Assembly (NCBI GenBank): GCA_914767715.1
Contig: OU612075.1
Location: 11,966,001-12,030,000 of the forward strand
Source of the DNA: Membranipora membranacea
Taxonomy: Eukaryota > Bryozoa > Gymnolaemata > Cheilostomatida > Membraniporidae
Direction: 5' to 3'
Length of the DNA: 64,000 bases
This document shows, in pieces, positions 25,601 to 39,200 of the stretch; the stretch's first letter is position 1; the number at the start of each line of letters is the position of its first letter. The notes beneath the pieces are model-generated. The model saw only the letters and a list, made by a program, of their open reading frames with translations, searched no databases and was not told the origin of the DNA. The position numbers and the translations under genes were made by a program.

Positions 25601-26615
25601 GCCTTAGTCTTGGTAACCTCCTCAGATATCTAACTCTGCCCTGTTCAGGTAGCAGGTGCCTGTGGGAGATCTAGCTCAATTAAACTTCTCAATCTTACCC
25701 TGTCTTATCTTGTCCTGGGCATCCTCTTCATTGAGGGTACACAATAGGAGATGTCCCCTATTGACGGCCGAGACATGAATTATTTTCTCTAAGATGTCAT
25801 ATCTTCCTTATTCTTTGGTTAATTCCTTAAATTCTATTTTATTTTGCACTTGAGTTGGCAATTATATATGCTAACATAACCTTTGTCTGAAATCAAGGAT
25901 CATTGTAGCTGTTTCTACACTCTATTTCGCTCTTGACTGACTGATATAATTACAAAGAACTTGGTTAACATTTTGAAATTTGAAACGGCATTTGATTAAG
26001 CGACATTTTATTACTGTATAGATGGTGGTCTTGTTGCCATGGCAATGAATCAGAGACCTCTACTGAGGGCAGCGTATAACAGAGCTCTGGAAAAGTATGA
26101 TGGTCTCATCATGCCAACCATAAAGTCTGTGGCAAGGAAGGTTCCCCCAGCAAATCTTGGTATTCTTGGTTTTATCGGAGAAGCCTTTTACAACACATCG
26201 AACACAGGCATGCAGAACCTGACTGGACATCCTGCCATATCACTCGCTGTTGGCAAAGTACTGCCTGAGGATGAGGATGTGAGTTATGCCCCCTTCTGAC
26301 ACCATGTTATGTACTTGTTGTCCTTTCCTACTTTATTTGAATTACAAGTTACACATTTATTTGTCATGTGACAAGGGTGCTACACATCTTGAAATTAGTG
26401 GTATTTTGCGCCTAACAATGGAAAATACATAATATAAACAAATTATTATTTGAAAATAGAATTGTTTGTTTCATATTGTGTTTTTTAATATTTTACAGGG
26501 ACAGGCCGGTACCATTCCACTTCCTGTGGGGCTTATGATTACTGGATCACACTTTGAGGAGGCTAAACTTCTTGACCTTGCTTATGGAGTAGAGAAGCTA
26601 GTACAAAGTTCTTAA
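19699..26615 (+). CDS. Amidase-signature amidase, copy 1
   Basis: Eleven exons: 19699-19723, 20299-20397, 20684-20810, 22221-22533, 23076-23205, 23516-23661, 24373-24529, 24782-24909, 25410-25482, 26022-26278, 26499-26615. Phases chain perfectly to 523 residues plus TAA, normal for bacterial-type amidases. The enzyme should hydrolyse a carboxamide to acid and ammonia. The triad is clear: Lys106 in AIKDN, Ser181 in GGSSSGS and nucleophile Ser205 in GGDQGGS; the 75- and 24-residue spacings equal those of FAAH (Lys142-Ser217-Ser241). The N-terminal part ([19 protein letters not shown]) resembles bacterial nitrile-pathway amidases rather than FAAH or GatA. No signal peptide or membrane segment is seen, so it is probably cytosolic. 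The physiological substrate is unknown. It is the first of three tandem paralogues; intron 6 holds a LINE fragment. Ancient transfer from bacteria is plausible but not proved here. Confidence 0.92.
22735..22935. repeat. Dispersed repeat, copy 1
   Basis: This stretch in intron 4 of amidase 1 matches 47250-47410 in intron 7 of amidase 2 (shared motifs: gcagggcggatctcttta-like start, gacctc-ggtatttt, tggctag, gaatggc-tgccaatgccaaatc). The positions are not homologous introns, so this is a transposed repeat rather than a relic of the gene duplication. Class unknown. Confidence 0.5.
23735..24280 (-). mobile_element. Non-LTR retrotransposon (LINE) 3' fragment
   Basis: On the minus strand the translation contains hallmarks of the C-terminus of a LINE reverse transcriptase: [12 protein letters not shown], then [15 protein letters not shown], then [11 protein letters not shown] and [16 protein letters not shown]. 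In-frame stops and frame changes show it is dead. Comparison with the shorter intron 6 of amidase 2 (46766-46996) suggests that the inserted part runs from about 23.73 to 24.28 kb, so it arrived after the copies separated or was lost from copy 2. Confidence 0.8.
25640..25765. mobile_element. LINE-related 3' fragment in amidase 1 intron 9
   Basis: The motif ttcaggtagcaggtgcctg followed by gagatctagctcaatta and a downstream cttcattgaggg matches the 3' end of the LINE fragment at 23765-23860 and the piece at 48055-48200 in intron 9 of amidase 2. The surrounding intron also aligns between copies 1 and 2, so the fragment predates their separation. Confidence 0.6.
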
Positions 26616-26802
26616 ACACCTAGCCACACCTCTGAATCAATACTATAGCTTTGCGATGATCCTGCAAATGCTAATAACAATTGAAGACTTCTAGCTAATA
26701 ATAATTGTAATTTTGTAATGCTGCGGAAAAAAAGGGAGCCATAAACTTATGATATATATCTCCAGCTCCTATGTTTTATGACTTGATCAGCAGATAAAAT
26801 TG

Positions 26803-26844
<42 letters not shown>

Positions 26845-27166
26845 TCACAAAAACCTGATGCGGGGTATTTATGAATTCCTGCGTAGATAAGACCATTTTT
26901 ATTTCGGGGTTATGGGATCCAAAATATCAAAGTGATATATTTATATATATGCCCCATTGTGTGTTGAATAAACACATACCTTCATATATAATTATATATA
27001 TATATATATATATTTTTAAGTTGGGAGAAGAAAACTCCAAATATCAAAAACTGTATTCTTCAATGGTTTACAACAAGCCAATCGGCATGATCTGTCATCG
27101 TTGAAAGCTCTGCTCTTGACAAGCTTCTGAGTGCAAACAGTGTCAGATAAATTGGGTTAAATGAGT
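26616..27166. other. Spacer between amidase 1 and the recombinase-like gene
   Basis: The first ~140 bp resemble the 3' flank of amidase 2 (shared tttgtaatgctgcgg-like and taaac-tatgatat motifs). After about 26.76 kb the similarity stops. Two (AT)n runs follow at 26806-26843 and about 26984-27012. No exon is supported. Confidence 0.55.
26806..26843. repeat. (AT)n microsatellite
   Basis: An uninterrupted run of about 19 AT dinucleotides lies close to the point where homology between the 3' flanks of amidases 1 and 2 ends. Confidence 0.9.
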
Positions 27167-27172
27167 TTTATT
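27167..27172 (-). terminator. Poly(A) signal of the recombinase-like gene
   Basis: AATAAA on the minus strand lies about 126 nt beyond the stop codon at 27298-27300. It is the nearest canonical signal and fits the end of the minus-strand gene. Confidence 0.45.
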
Positions 27173-27297
27173 TAAAAGATTAATAATTAACAGTAGTAAG
27201 AAGCAATACCTTCGTTATGAAATATAAAAAAAACGAGTCTAAGTATTAGTAGTAGTTATCAAAGTGAAAACCTTTTTTTTACAAAGTGTTTTCCTTT

Positions 27298-30200
27298 TTA
27301 AACGCCCTTTTTTATAAGATGTTGGGCCTTGGACCGGATTTGGACCCGGGTCCTAGTCTTTCCAAGACTGGATTTTAGATTGTCCATTTGCTGCGCTGTT
27401 GGCAAAATCCCACTCTTAACATTCCATGTTGACGTAAGCAGCCTAATCTCCTCTCTGGTCCATAAACCCCTTTGACCTGTAACAAAGATTTATATACAGT
27501 CATGAGTTTCAATTGAGATATATGGGTTAACTAAACAAACCTGCTATGATAATGTCATCCCATCATTGCAGATATTCATCCCAACCCCAACATTCCGATG
27601 CTATTCCTTATAATTGATAAAATTGGTAGTGAGAAATAAATGATGAATTGAAAAGCAAATGATACTTCCGATTTAATGAAATAGTGCCCCACCTGCAGTT
27701 GGCCTCGCTGCCTCACCCGGTTTCTCAATAGGAGATTCATCTACAATTGAGACAGACATACTATCAAGTGATGTCGCAGGCTTAGCAAAATCAATAAAGA
27801 ACATCAGGGGGTCGGGTGAAATATATATATACTGGTTATGTTATGAGATCTCAAGAGTGTAGCTATCATCAATATGATGTGTTAGCATACTTTCTCTTTT
27901 TTTGAAGAATCACAGTCACACCGTCAATTAGTTCATACTACCAGCTCTTTGAACATACATGATTCACATAACAATATCCCACTCTTTCAATGATATTAAG
28001 ACATTATTACAGACAGGATATTGACAGATATTCTGCTTCATGACTAGATAGCTCATCCAACAATGAGTGCAGATAAGCCTAACTCTGCTAACACATGCTA
28101 TAGCTCTACACACAAGTTAGCCTACTAGCGACGATTGATGTAATTGGAAATTACCTGTAGCCGCATTTGCAGTCTCTGCATGTCTGTCAACCTTCAACTC
28201 TTCTAAAATTGACAGCAGCACAATATTTACACAAACTCCTAGTTATATGACTTTTTGTTGCGCTTTCGATCCAGCTCTCAAGACATACATGTTTAACATA
28301 ACATATCCAACTCTATCAATGATGTTCAGACTAATTGATTCTGCTTCATGAATAGATGTAGCTCATCCAACAAAGAGTGCAGACAAGCCTTATTATGCTA
28401 ACGCATGCTATAGCTCTACACATAAGTTAGGCTACCATTACTTGTGAAGGTTGATGAAATGAGAAATTACCTTTAACTGCATTCTCATTCTCAACATCAC
28501 TGTCAGCCTTCAACTCTTCTAGAATTAACAGCAGCACAATATTTAGTCAAACTCCTTATGTAAGGCTACTTGACAGGCTGTCGAACATGTGCAATGTTGT
28601 TTCAATGAAGCTATGAATTAATTTTATTACTGTGGAGCTCATTATTACAATTTCTTAGTTTTTACAATGATGCAGCAATAGAATGGTTGATGTGATGACG
28701 CAGGTTTTGCTCTCCTACATTTTCCCGGGCCACTGGTTTGGAGAACTAATAGTGTCATTATCAAGCAGTTCTATCAGGCCATACATTGAATTATCAGTGA
28801 GGAAACATGATGCCTCAGCCATCTCTCTGGTACTATTATAACTTACTCTCATCGGCTAGCCAGGAGTTTTCGACGTTCACCTGCCCTACATATGTCTTCT
28901 CTCTTAGCCTTCTCAAATGGCCATTATCCACCGCACACAACACTCTAGCAACCCTGCTCCTTTCCAGTATATTGAGGTTCATGGAGTAATGATTCAAGTG
29001 AATATTGACATCATGCCCCATGTGATCTGAGAGCAGCCGAATATCAGAGTTATCCATATTTAGTATCTGATAAGTAGAATAGTATTATTTAAAAAACATC
29101 GCCCACTGCTGCCTGCAACTTTCAACACCATAATTTCTAGCTTAATGTTGTAACTGGGTTTAGATGTTATATTACCCATTCTTTGTTCCCTGAGCTAATA
29201 TTTTTGAATGTATGTTGGGACACTGTCAGAACTGGTTCAAGATTACAGATTTTGGGATGTGGACGGCTCTGTTAGATTTTCAGTGGAGGTTGTATAGAAT
29301 ATCAGAAAGTTATTGCAATATTCAAGGCTTCAGGATCCATTCCAATCAATACCAAGTGGTATTGTTTGCAATGTATGAAAAAATAGTAAACATATTTAGT
29401 CGAATCCATGTGAGCAGAGATACCTGACAGGTAGTAGCCAGATACTTTCTGAGCTTTTGCGAGTGTATAAGTTTAGGTTTCTCTAACCCTTCACACCATT
29501 CCACCACTTCACTCAATACAGTTGTCCCTTGGTAAGGCCGAATAGACATGGGTCTGGAAATGGAAATTTTTGAAATCAAAAATTGTATCAGTGCTATTTA
29601 GTAGATTTTGTGCCCTATTGGATATTTGCAGTGATTTCAAGGCAAACTTGGCCAGTCCTTAGACCTGAAAAGAATTTTGAATAATGACCATAGCTATTAC
29701 ATAGACGCCAAAAGACTTATGCATTTAAGAATGCACTCTCACCTGGTAAAGAGATAATCAGACGCAGGATTGCCAGGCGGCCGAGAAACCAAGAGGCGTT
29801 CTATAGCCTTTTGAATATGTGCATCCACCAGTACATAAACACCTCTGATGCCGCGTGTTGATTTTCCCTTGACCTCTAAAGCCAGCATCCTATGAAATAC
29901 GTTCACATGATTCAAAGTGAAATTCAATTTTTTAGTTTACCAATAGTGTTTTGCTCGTAAAAGTTTAAAGTTAAGTTCTATTAGTCGGCAAACTGGTGAG
30001 GAGGCCTGAGAAAAGGTAATCTGAGGTTGCCTAATTTACATGTAGTAGAGAAAAAACTGCATCATTTCACACTGTGACGAATATATGTGATGCAGCTCAT
30101 AATGCAAAGATCATACCTGTTGGCTAACACTCTTTCTTCGATAGTTAGTGAACTCATCACCTCCTCTGGACACTGTTCTTCTGATGATACAGCAAGTTGG

Positions 30201-33200
30201 TAGTCGGACACTTTTATATCTGCAATTTCTGCCGGACGTCTTTTGTTGTACACAAGGAGGGATGCCAACACTAACTTAGACAGTCGGGAGTAGCTTGATG
30301 AGTTTATCATTTCATGCTCTATCTCTTGGCGCAGGAATTCAGTGAACCTAACAATGTCAGCTGTTAGAGGTAGCTCCAATGTTTTGTTTAACTTCTGTAG
30401 CTTTTGCATTCGGAGTGTGGAGGCCACAACTTCTTCGCTCCAGCTTCCGTTATACAGTGTGAGGAAATCCTCACCAGCTTTCCTCATGTCTTGGTTTCCT
30501 TGTTTTATACTTTCACCTATGTTAAGTAGGCACATCTTTTTTACCATTGTTCCTAGCTGTATTGCTAGTTGCTTATTTGACTTTCGTATCTCAGTTACGC
30601 TTTCCACAAAGGCAGTGTAGCGTGTCGGGTTTAGAAGCTCTGAGAAGCTCTGCTTGGATTGAGTTAGCTTTTGAACCATATGTAGTAGTCTAGCTAGAAA
30701 GCGGAGCTTTCCACGGATTTGATTCTTCTCAGCAAAGGAAAATGTGTCTCCTTTCCTCAACAGTTGGTGGTTTCCATACAGCTTGATGAGATTGTCGTTG
30801 ACAATTGTATCAACAATGCCTAGAGGAATAGAGCAAGCACTATAAGATAAGATTCATCAAAGATCCTCCCATAAAACGTTTGACAATGTTTTGAATCAGA
30901 GTGACGCACAATAAAAATGAAGAAATACGTAATCAAAAGGGTTGGGTTGTAATGAAATATATGAGGCTATGAATAAAAAAGTACAAATCATTTAATTCAA
31001 TAACTGTTGGAAAACTTAGGCGTTCTGCATCTTGGGAAGCTACTCATCCGCCTAGATCTTAGACATCTGGAACTCATGTTAGGCTGCATCACATAATTTA
31101 ATGGGCAAGTTGGGGTAAAGGCTATTTTCTGATAGTAGTTCAAGCAGATTACATTAAGTTGGGAGTCAATAGACAGTAGGCAGAAGTGCAGTATATTATC
31201 TTGGTAACTGTGATCACGTTTGATTATTTTGCATAATAATAAGTTTTCAACAGTTTCAGCAACTCCAAAGAGCAGCTGTACACAGAATTGGAGCTCATAG
31301 ACATCACTTTTAGTTTACGAAAAACAAGGTATTACCTACCAGCATGCTCTTTGGTTTCTCTCATCCCATTGATTAAATCCTCTAGCTTGTCGTTCGGAGG
31401 GATATAAGGCTGAAGAAGAAGTAGCCCCTCAGCAAAGGAATCGTTAGGCTTTGTTCTTTTCTCAACTAGGGGGCAATGCTTTAGATGAAGGTGCATACTA
31501 TCTTTGTGACAAAATTGGTAACACACGGTGCAGGGAATGTAGTGTTCTGCTCCTGTTGCGGCAGTTGGCCTTCGAGCAACGACAAGTTCTCCCTCCCCCC
31601 GTCTTATAACCTGTCAAATATGTAACAGGTGTTCTATGCTATAGTTTGTTGTCTTAGAGTTTGAGAATTAGCAAACAGAGAGTGATGGTGCTGGAATGGA
31701 TGGAATATTATGAGCCCCCATATTTTCTATCATGGACCATATACCTGGAGGCTTGAAAGTTTTAATAATTTCTAATGCCTTCATCGGGCCGGAGGGAGGG
31801 AATTGATGAAATATTATTGAGGTCATCTGCAACTGCTGGATACTGCTCTTGCTATTATATGCTTTCACCACCAAGAAGATAGTTGGGTCTGCTTAAACTA
31901 CCATACACTATTTACAATATCAAACTGTGTAAAATCCTGAGTAGGCCCTAAGTGCACGATAGGTAAACAAACATATTTACCCGTCTGAAAGTTCCTGGAG
32001 AAATATATAATTGTACAACTTTTCCAACAATGGTATTTGCAAACGCAGGAGGCTTTACCTGGACATTGTGCATATAGTTCCCAAGTTGCCGGATTTTGTA
32101 CAGTACAGATTCACGCTGCTTCCCTGTTGATGATAAAGCTTGTTTTACCAGCTCTTTGTCAGTGTGATGTCGGAGAATGTGCCTTGTCACTTTGCTCTGA
32201 ATTATTTTACTGCAGTAGAAACAGTGATCAGTCTTTTCGTAATTTCTTTTCCCACCTGGCTTGTTTGTATAAACCGGAACCGTAACTAAACATAAGCAAA
32301 CAGCCACAAGTCAAACAAAATGACATATAGCCATGTATTTATTTCTTCTACAACATGATCCTGATTTAAAAACTCAAGCATGCATTATCGAAATTCTACA
32401 TTTAGTCATTAGAATCATCCATTGCTTGCATTGTGATATTTTCGCACTAGTAACACAGTCTGCAACACGGGTAAATTCAAAATATTTTATGAGAAAAGGC
32501 AGACCTACCTGATTTTAGTTGAGTTTTGTATGCAGAGTACAGCGCCTTGGTTTCATCTTCATCTACCAAAGCCGATAGAAATATGTCAAAACTACAGTCA
32601 CCTTGAAAGACTAATGACATTGAATGGGAAAACTGTTTCAGGCCCATGAATCAATATTATAAAGCTGCTTGTAAGGCCTTAACCCATTGTTGCAAATTTG
32701 CACAAAATTCTCAAATCAGAAATGAAGTACCCCCTAGCTACACAATTAAGATCAAATACAGCAATGCAGCACGCTTTAAACTCATTCTGCGACAGAAAAT
32801 TGGGTTACAAATCATACCAATGTGCAATCACCGTGCCTGGCTCAAACCAATATACTCACCAACTGCATCACCAACTGGGCTTACTGCAGCTACTCCATCT
32901 ATGTTGGTATCTACCTCTCTAACACTTTTAGCATAGTCTTTGTCTGTTGAGCTATTATCTGCATTTTGGAACAAGCATCGACAGAGTAAACTTTATATCA
33001 AGGAAATAAGTCGAAAGTTTATGACCAGTGGATATTTATGAGTACTTCATCATTGCTAGCATAAACAACCATTGTATGTAAAGACCCCATAAGCAGTGTA
33101 AACCCATAAATATCTGAACCAACAAAAAATGTGGCACATATATATGAAATAAATTGAATGCCTGGAATCATTATTGCAAATTTGTACAAATTCCTCAAAA

Positions 33201-36200
33201 CAGAAATCATGTGCCCCTCAGCTATACAATTAATGTTACACCCAGTGGTGCTCCTTTTAAACTCATCCTGCTACGTAGGCAGTGGTTATGAAATTGTACC
33301 AATGTGCAATAACCGTGCCTGGCTCAAACCAATGTACTCACCAACTGCACTATCAACTCCTGGGCTTACTGCGGCTGCTCCATCTTGATTATTCTTTTTG
33401 GTATCTACCTCGTCGTCTGATGAGGAACTATCTGTACTTTCGCTACCACTAGATCGTGCTGTCCAAACATGGGGGCGCTGGGAGTTGGGCAACCAGAGCT
33501 GATCGATGTCAGAATCGATGTCATTCTCGTCTGTCTGTTCTTGCCAATCTTGCTCTTGTCCTCTCATATCTGCTAAGATTTAACAAGACCAAACTTCTAA
33601 CGATTATGGTATGCAAATTATGGAGTCCGGAAATCATGACCTTTACTCACAACTTTAAAAAACTATCGTTTTATAGGTAGATGATAGAGGCAATATTCTG
33701 TGAAGCATGCCGCATTAACTTGTCCCACTATTTAAACTAATGCAACTTGCAGCTACAGAAACCTGTATTCATGGAATATTTGATGATTATACTACATGGT
33801 GACTCAATCAGACCTGTGATTGAAAAATTTTGAAACTGCTTGCTGGGATTCATGACAGTAATATCCTAGAGGAAATGTTAATTTATGGATCGTAAGCCGA
33901 AATTGACAGAAAAAGTATGCATACTAGCAAACCAAAAATCTGCTTAAAAAACACAGATCTGCGAACAAATCACAGGCCTGATAACAATTCACTTTGGCTA
34001 ACCAACCTGTGCAAAATGTCTCAATAGGAGGTAGGGCTGCCGGCTCTGAATAAAACAGACATTATCCCGAGTTACTAAGGTATATAGTTACTGTGAATAA
34101 ACATTATATATGCTAAAAACCTATAAATTTGTGAGGCGGTTTGTCACTATGTTGCAGGAAATTACACTGCTGCGAGTAATCGATCAATTAACCTTACCTT
34201 ACTACATTTTAACAGGATCAGCTTAATTTGCAAACTTCAAAAGTATAAATTAATTTGCTAATAAATAGCTGTCGCACAAGGTTATCCTCTCTACCTATAA
34301 CATAAGTTATAAAATGTGCTGAACAGTCAACATTATTATTCATGGTACACGTCCATTAACAACACTTGAGAAACGAGGTTCGTATAGATTGAGCCCTAAA
34401 AGCTTACTTGGCATACAACATCGTCTAAGATTAGGAGGATTTTTCGTCAGATCTGGCAAATCACTATCATCTACCTCTCCAATTAGTGAAAGCAATGAGC
34501 CCACATCATCTTGAGAGTGATGCTGACTATATCTAGTGGCCTCTGCTTGAGCAGCCAAACTGGTTGCTGTCATCAGTACATCTCTAGCAGAAATACCTTC
34601 TGGGGCCTGCCATCCGTCATCAATGTTTGGAGCATCAGCTAAGAGTAATACATTGTTTTGAGATTTTCTGGTTTATAATTATAAATCAATTACACATTAA
34701 CCAGTTGGACCAGATAAACAAATTCTGTGTGCATCATGAACCCTGATTTGCCCTCAAGATAATTCCTCAACATTGAAAACACTTGCATGCCTAAATATTA
34801 TACTTGGTTCCCTACCTGCCAAGGCTACCATAAGATCATCACCAGCCATTGCGTACTGTCGTCTGAGATGAAAATGTTCTTCTTGTGTCACGGGCATTGC
34901 TAGATAACGAAGAAGGTGCACATTGCTCTTCCGGTAAATGAATACTTATCAAGGTTGAAGCTTGGAGGCCCTTAACCAAGCAATAATAAGGAAGTCGCTC
35001 AAAATACTAAATTATCGGCATCATTTATAATGTAGTGATGAGCAGAACCTATGACTATGATAAACCATTGCCGGGTATCTGTGTTGCTAACAATTACAAG
35101 GAACACTCAACATAGGCATCATGGCAATATTTTGGGAAAATGGTGGGGGTGGGGAACTTCTAGAATCAGATATTATGTACGCATGCAGTGGTGCACCTTT
35201 CAAACTGCGACATAGGCTTGGGTTACAAATCATACCAAGGTACAATAACCGTGCCTGGCTCAAACCAATCTACTCACCAACTGCATCACCAACTCCAGGG
35301 CTTACTGCAGCTGCTCCATCTATGTCATCACCAGCTCCTGGGCTTGCTGCAACTACTCCATTTATGTGAGTATCTACATCTCTCACACTTTTAGCATAGT
35401 CTTTGTCTGATGAGCTATTATCTGCATTTTCGAACAAGCATCGACAAAGTAAACTTTAATTCGAACAAGTCTATAGTTTAAAAAGAATGGATGTTTATAA
35501 GTATATCATCATTGCCAATCTAAACAATCAATGTGTCGACCAATTAATGTATGTAAGGCCTGAAAGCATTTAGAACACAGAAACTTTTGAACAAACAAAA
35601 TGAGTGGCACATGTATATGAAATATATTGATGGCCTGGAATATTTATTGCAAATTTGTACAAATTTCTCAAAACAGAAATCAAGGTCCCCACTGCTATGC
35701 AATTAATATTACATGCAGTGGTGCACCTTCCAAACTCAAACTGCTACATAGGCTTGCGTTACAAATCATACCAAAGTACAATAACCGTGCCTGGCTCAAA
35801 CCAATCTACTCACCAACTGCATCACCAACTCCTGGTCTTACTGCAGCTGCTCCATCTATGTCATCACCAGCGCCTGGGCTTACTACAGCTACTCCATTTA
35901 TATGGGTATCTATATTTCTCACATTGCTAGCATAGTCTTTGTCTGATGAGCTATTATCTGCATTTTCGAACAAGCATCGACAAAGTAAACTTTAATTCGA
36001 ACAAGTCTATAATTTAAAAAGAATGGATGTTTATAAGTATATCATCATTGCCAATCTAAACAATCAATGTGTCGACCAATTAATGTATGTAAAGCCCGAT
36101 AGCATTTAGAACACAGAAACTTTTGAACCAACAAAATGAGTGGCACATGTATATGAAATATATTGAAGGCCTGGAATATTTATTGCAAATTTGTACAAAT

Positions 36201-39200
36201 TTCTCAAAACAGAAATCAAGGTCCCCACTGCTATGCAATTAATATTACATGCAGTGGTGCGCCTTCCAAACTCAAACTGCTACATAGGCTTGCGTTACAA
36301 ATCATACCAAAGTACAATAACCGTGCCTGGCTCAAACTAATCTACTCACCAACTGCATCACCAACTCCCGGGCTTACTGCAGCTGCTCCATCTATGTCAT
36401 CACCAGCTCCCAGGCTTACTGCAGCTGCTCCATCTATGTCATCACCAGCTCCCAGGCTTACTGCAGCTGCTCCATCTATGTCATCGCCAGCTTTAAATCG
36501 AAGAAATAAGTCTAAAGTTTAAGACGAATGGATATTTATAAGGATATCATCATTGCTAATCTGAGCAGTCAATGGGCCGACCAATCAATGTATGTAAAGA
36601 CCCCATAGCAATTTGAACACAGAAACCTTTGAACCAACAAAATGAGTGGCACATGTATATGAAATATATTGCAGGCCTGTAATCGTTATTGCAAATTTGT
36701 ACAAATTTCTCAAAACAGAAATCGAGGTCCCCACTGCTATGCAATTAATATTACACGCAGTGGTGCACCTTCCAAACTCAAACCGCTACATAGGCTTTGC
36801 TTGCAAATCATACCAAAGTAAAATAACTGTGCCTGGCTCAAACCAATCTACTCACCAACTGCATCACCAACTCCCGGGTTTACTGCAGCTGCTCCATCTA
36901 TGTCATCACCAGCTTTAAATCGGAGAAATAAGTCTATAGTTTAAGAAGAATGGATGTTTATAAGTATATCATCATTGCCAATCTAAACAATCAATGAGTC
37001 GGCCGATCAATGTATCTAAAGACCTTATAGCATTTTGAACACTTTGCACCAACAAAATGGGTGACACATGTACGTGAAATATATTGAAGGCCTGGAATAA
37101 TTATTGCAAATTTGTACAAATTTCTCATAACAGAAATTAAGTACCCCTCAGCAATACAATTAATATTACATGCAGTGGTGCACCTTTCAAACTCAAACTG
37201 CTACATAGGCTTGGGTTACAAATCATACCAAAGCACAATAACCGTGCCTGGCTCAAACCAATCTACTCACCAACTGCATCACCAACTCCTGGTCTTACTG
37301 CAGCTGCTTCATCTATGTCATCACCAGCGCCTGGGCTTACTACAGCTACTCCATTTATATGGGTATCTATATTTCTCACATTGTTAGCATAGTCTTTGTC
37401 TGATGAGCTATTATCTGCATTTTCGAACAAGCATTGACAGAGTAAACTTCAAATCGAACGAATAAGTCTATAGTTTAAGAAGAATGGATGTTTATAAGTA
37501 TATCATCATTGCCAATCTAAACAATCAATGAGTCGGCCGGCCGATCAATGTATCTTAAGACCTTATAGCATTTTGAACACTTTGTACCAACAAAATGAGT
37601 GACACATGTATATGAAATATATTGATGGCCTGGAATAGTTATTGCAAATTTGTACAAATTTCTCATAACAGAAATTAAGTACCCCTCAGCTATACAATTA
37701 ATATCACATGCCATAGTACACCTTTTAAACTCATCCTGCTACATAGGCTTGGGTTACAAATCATACCAAAGTGCAATAACCGTGCCTGGCTCAAACTTAT
37801 CTACTCACCAACTGCATCACCAATTCCCGGGCTTACTGCAGCTGCTCCATCTATGTCATCACCAGCTCCCAGGCTTACTGCAGCTGCTCCATCTATGTCA
37901 TCACCAGCTCCCAGGCTTACTGCAGCTGCTCCATCTATGTCATCACCAGCTTTAAACCGAAGAAATAAGTTTAAAGTTTAAGACTAATGGATGTTTATAA
38001 GGATATCATCATTGCTAATCTGAGCAATCAATGGGTCGACAAATCAATGTATGCAAGGACCCCATAGCATTTTGAACACAGAAACCTTTGAACCAACACA
38101 ATGAGTGGCACATGGATATGAATATATACTGCAGGCCTGGAATCGTTATTGCAAATTTGTACAAATTTCTCAAAACAGAAATCAAGGTCCCCACTGCTAT
38201 GCAATTAATATTACACGCAGTCACGGTGCACCTTTCAAACTCAAACTGCGCTACATAGTCTTGGGTTACAAATCATACCAAAGTACAATAACAGTGCCTG
38301 GCTCAAACCAATCTACTCACCAACTGCATCACCAACTCCCGAGTTTACCGCAGCTGCTCCATCTATGTCATCACCAGCTCCTGGGCTTAATGCAGCTACT
38401 CCATCTATGTCGGTATCTACCTCTCTTGAACTACATGTATTAGCATAGTCTTTGTCTGTTGAGCTATTATCTGAATTTTCGAACAAACAACAACAGATCA
38501 AGCTTGAAATTACACAACAGCCTGCAAAACTGCCCACAAGTGGATCTTTATGAATATAAATTAATAATACCATAATATATCAATGGATAAGCCAGTCAAT
38601 GAATGTAGAGACCCGTAGCATGGAAAATAATGACTTGACACACTATTAAAAATACAGAATGGGGAGAGAAAGTGTAATTAATTTAACCAGTTTGACAAAA
38701 AGATTATCCTGTCTTCAAAATAGGTGCTTCGCACATCTTCCACTCAACATGCAACCAAAGATCCAATACTAATGCCTTGACAGAACCGATCATCTTCTTT
38801 GTCCAAACTCGAGCATTTCATGGCAATAACATCAATAATCTCGAATGGCAAAATTGGATGTAGGTTTATCTACTGTTTAAGAAAATGGAACAAGTAAATG
38901 TTTGAGCGAACAAACAAAACATACCTTTGATTTGCATCTATACAAAACACATACAAGTGGATGGAGTAATACCAAAATGTGTAAATAGGGTGCTGAGTAC
39001 TTGATCAAATTTGATGACCAGAAACTCGAATTACAGATGGTAGGCTGCGTCTAAAGTATAATTGTTGCTATAAAATGAACAAAAAAGTTGAAAACACATG
39101 CAATATGGATTCAATGATTTTAAATAGTGATGAGCAGCAGATTTATTTGCTATCATACCTGTATCTGGAATGGTTTCAGGCAACGCCTATGGTTGTCTGA

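Noticed and set aside
35121-38443. Series of 70-119-codon plus-strand frames rich in THQLHHQL or TASPTPGLTAAAPSM
   Set aside because: They are antisense readings of the duplicated minus-strand exons; the minus strand has correct splice sites and phases, the plus strand does not.
35125-38480. Regularly spaced repeats resembling a CRISPR array
   Set aside because: The unit length is ~0.5 kb, the repeats contain exons with splice sites, and the genome is eukaryotic.
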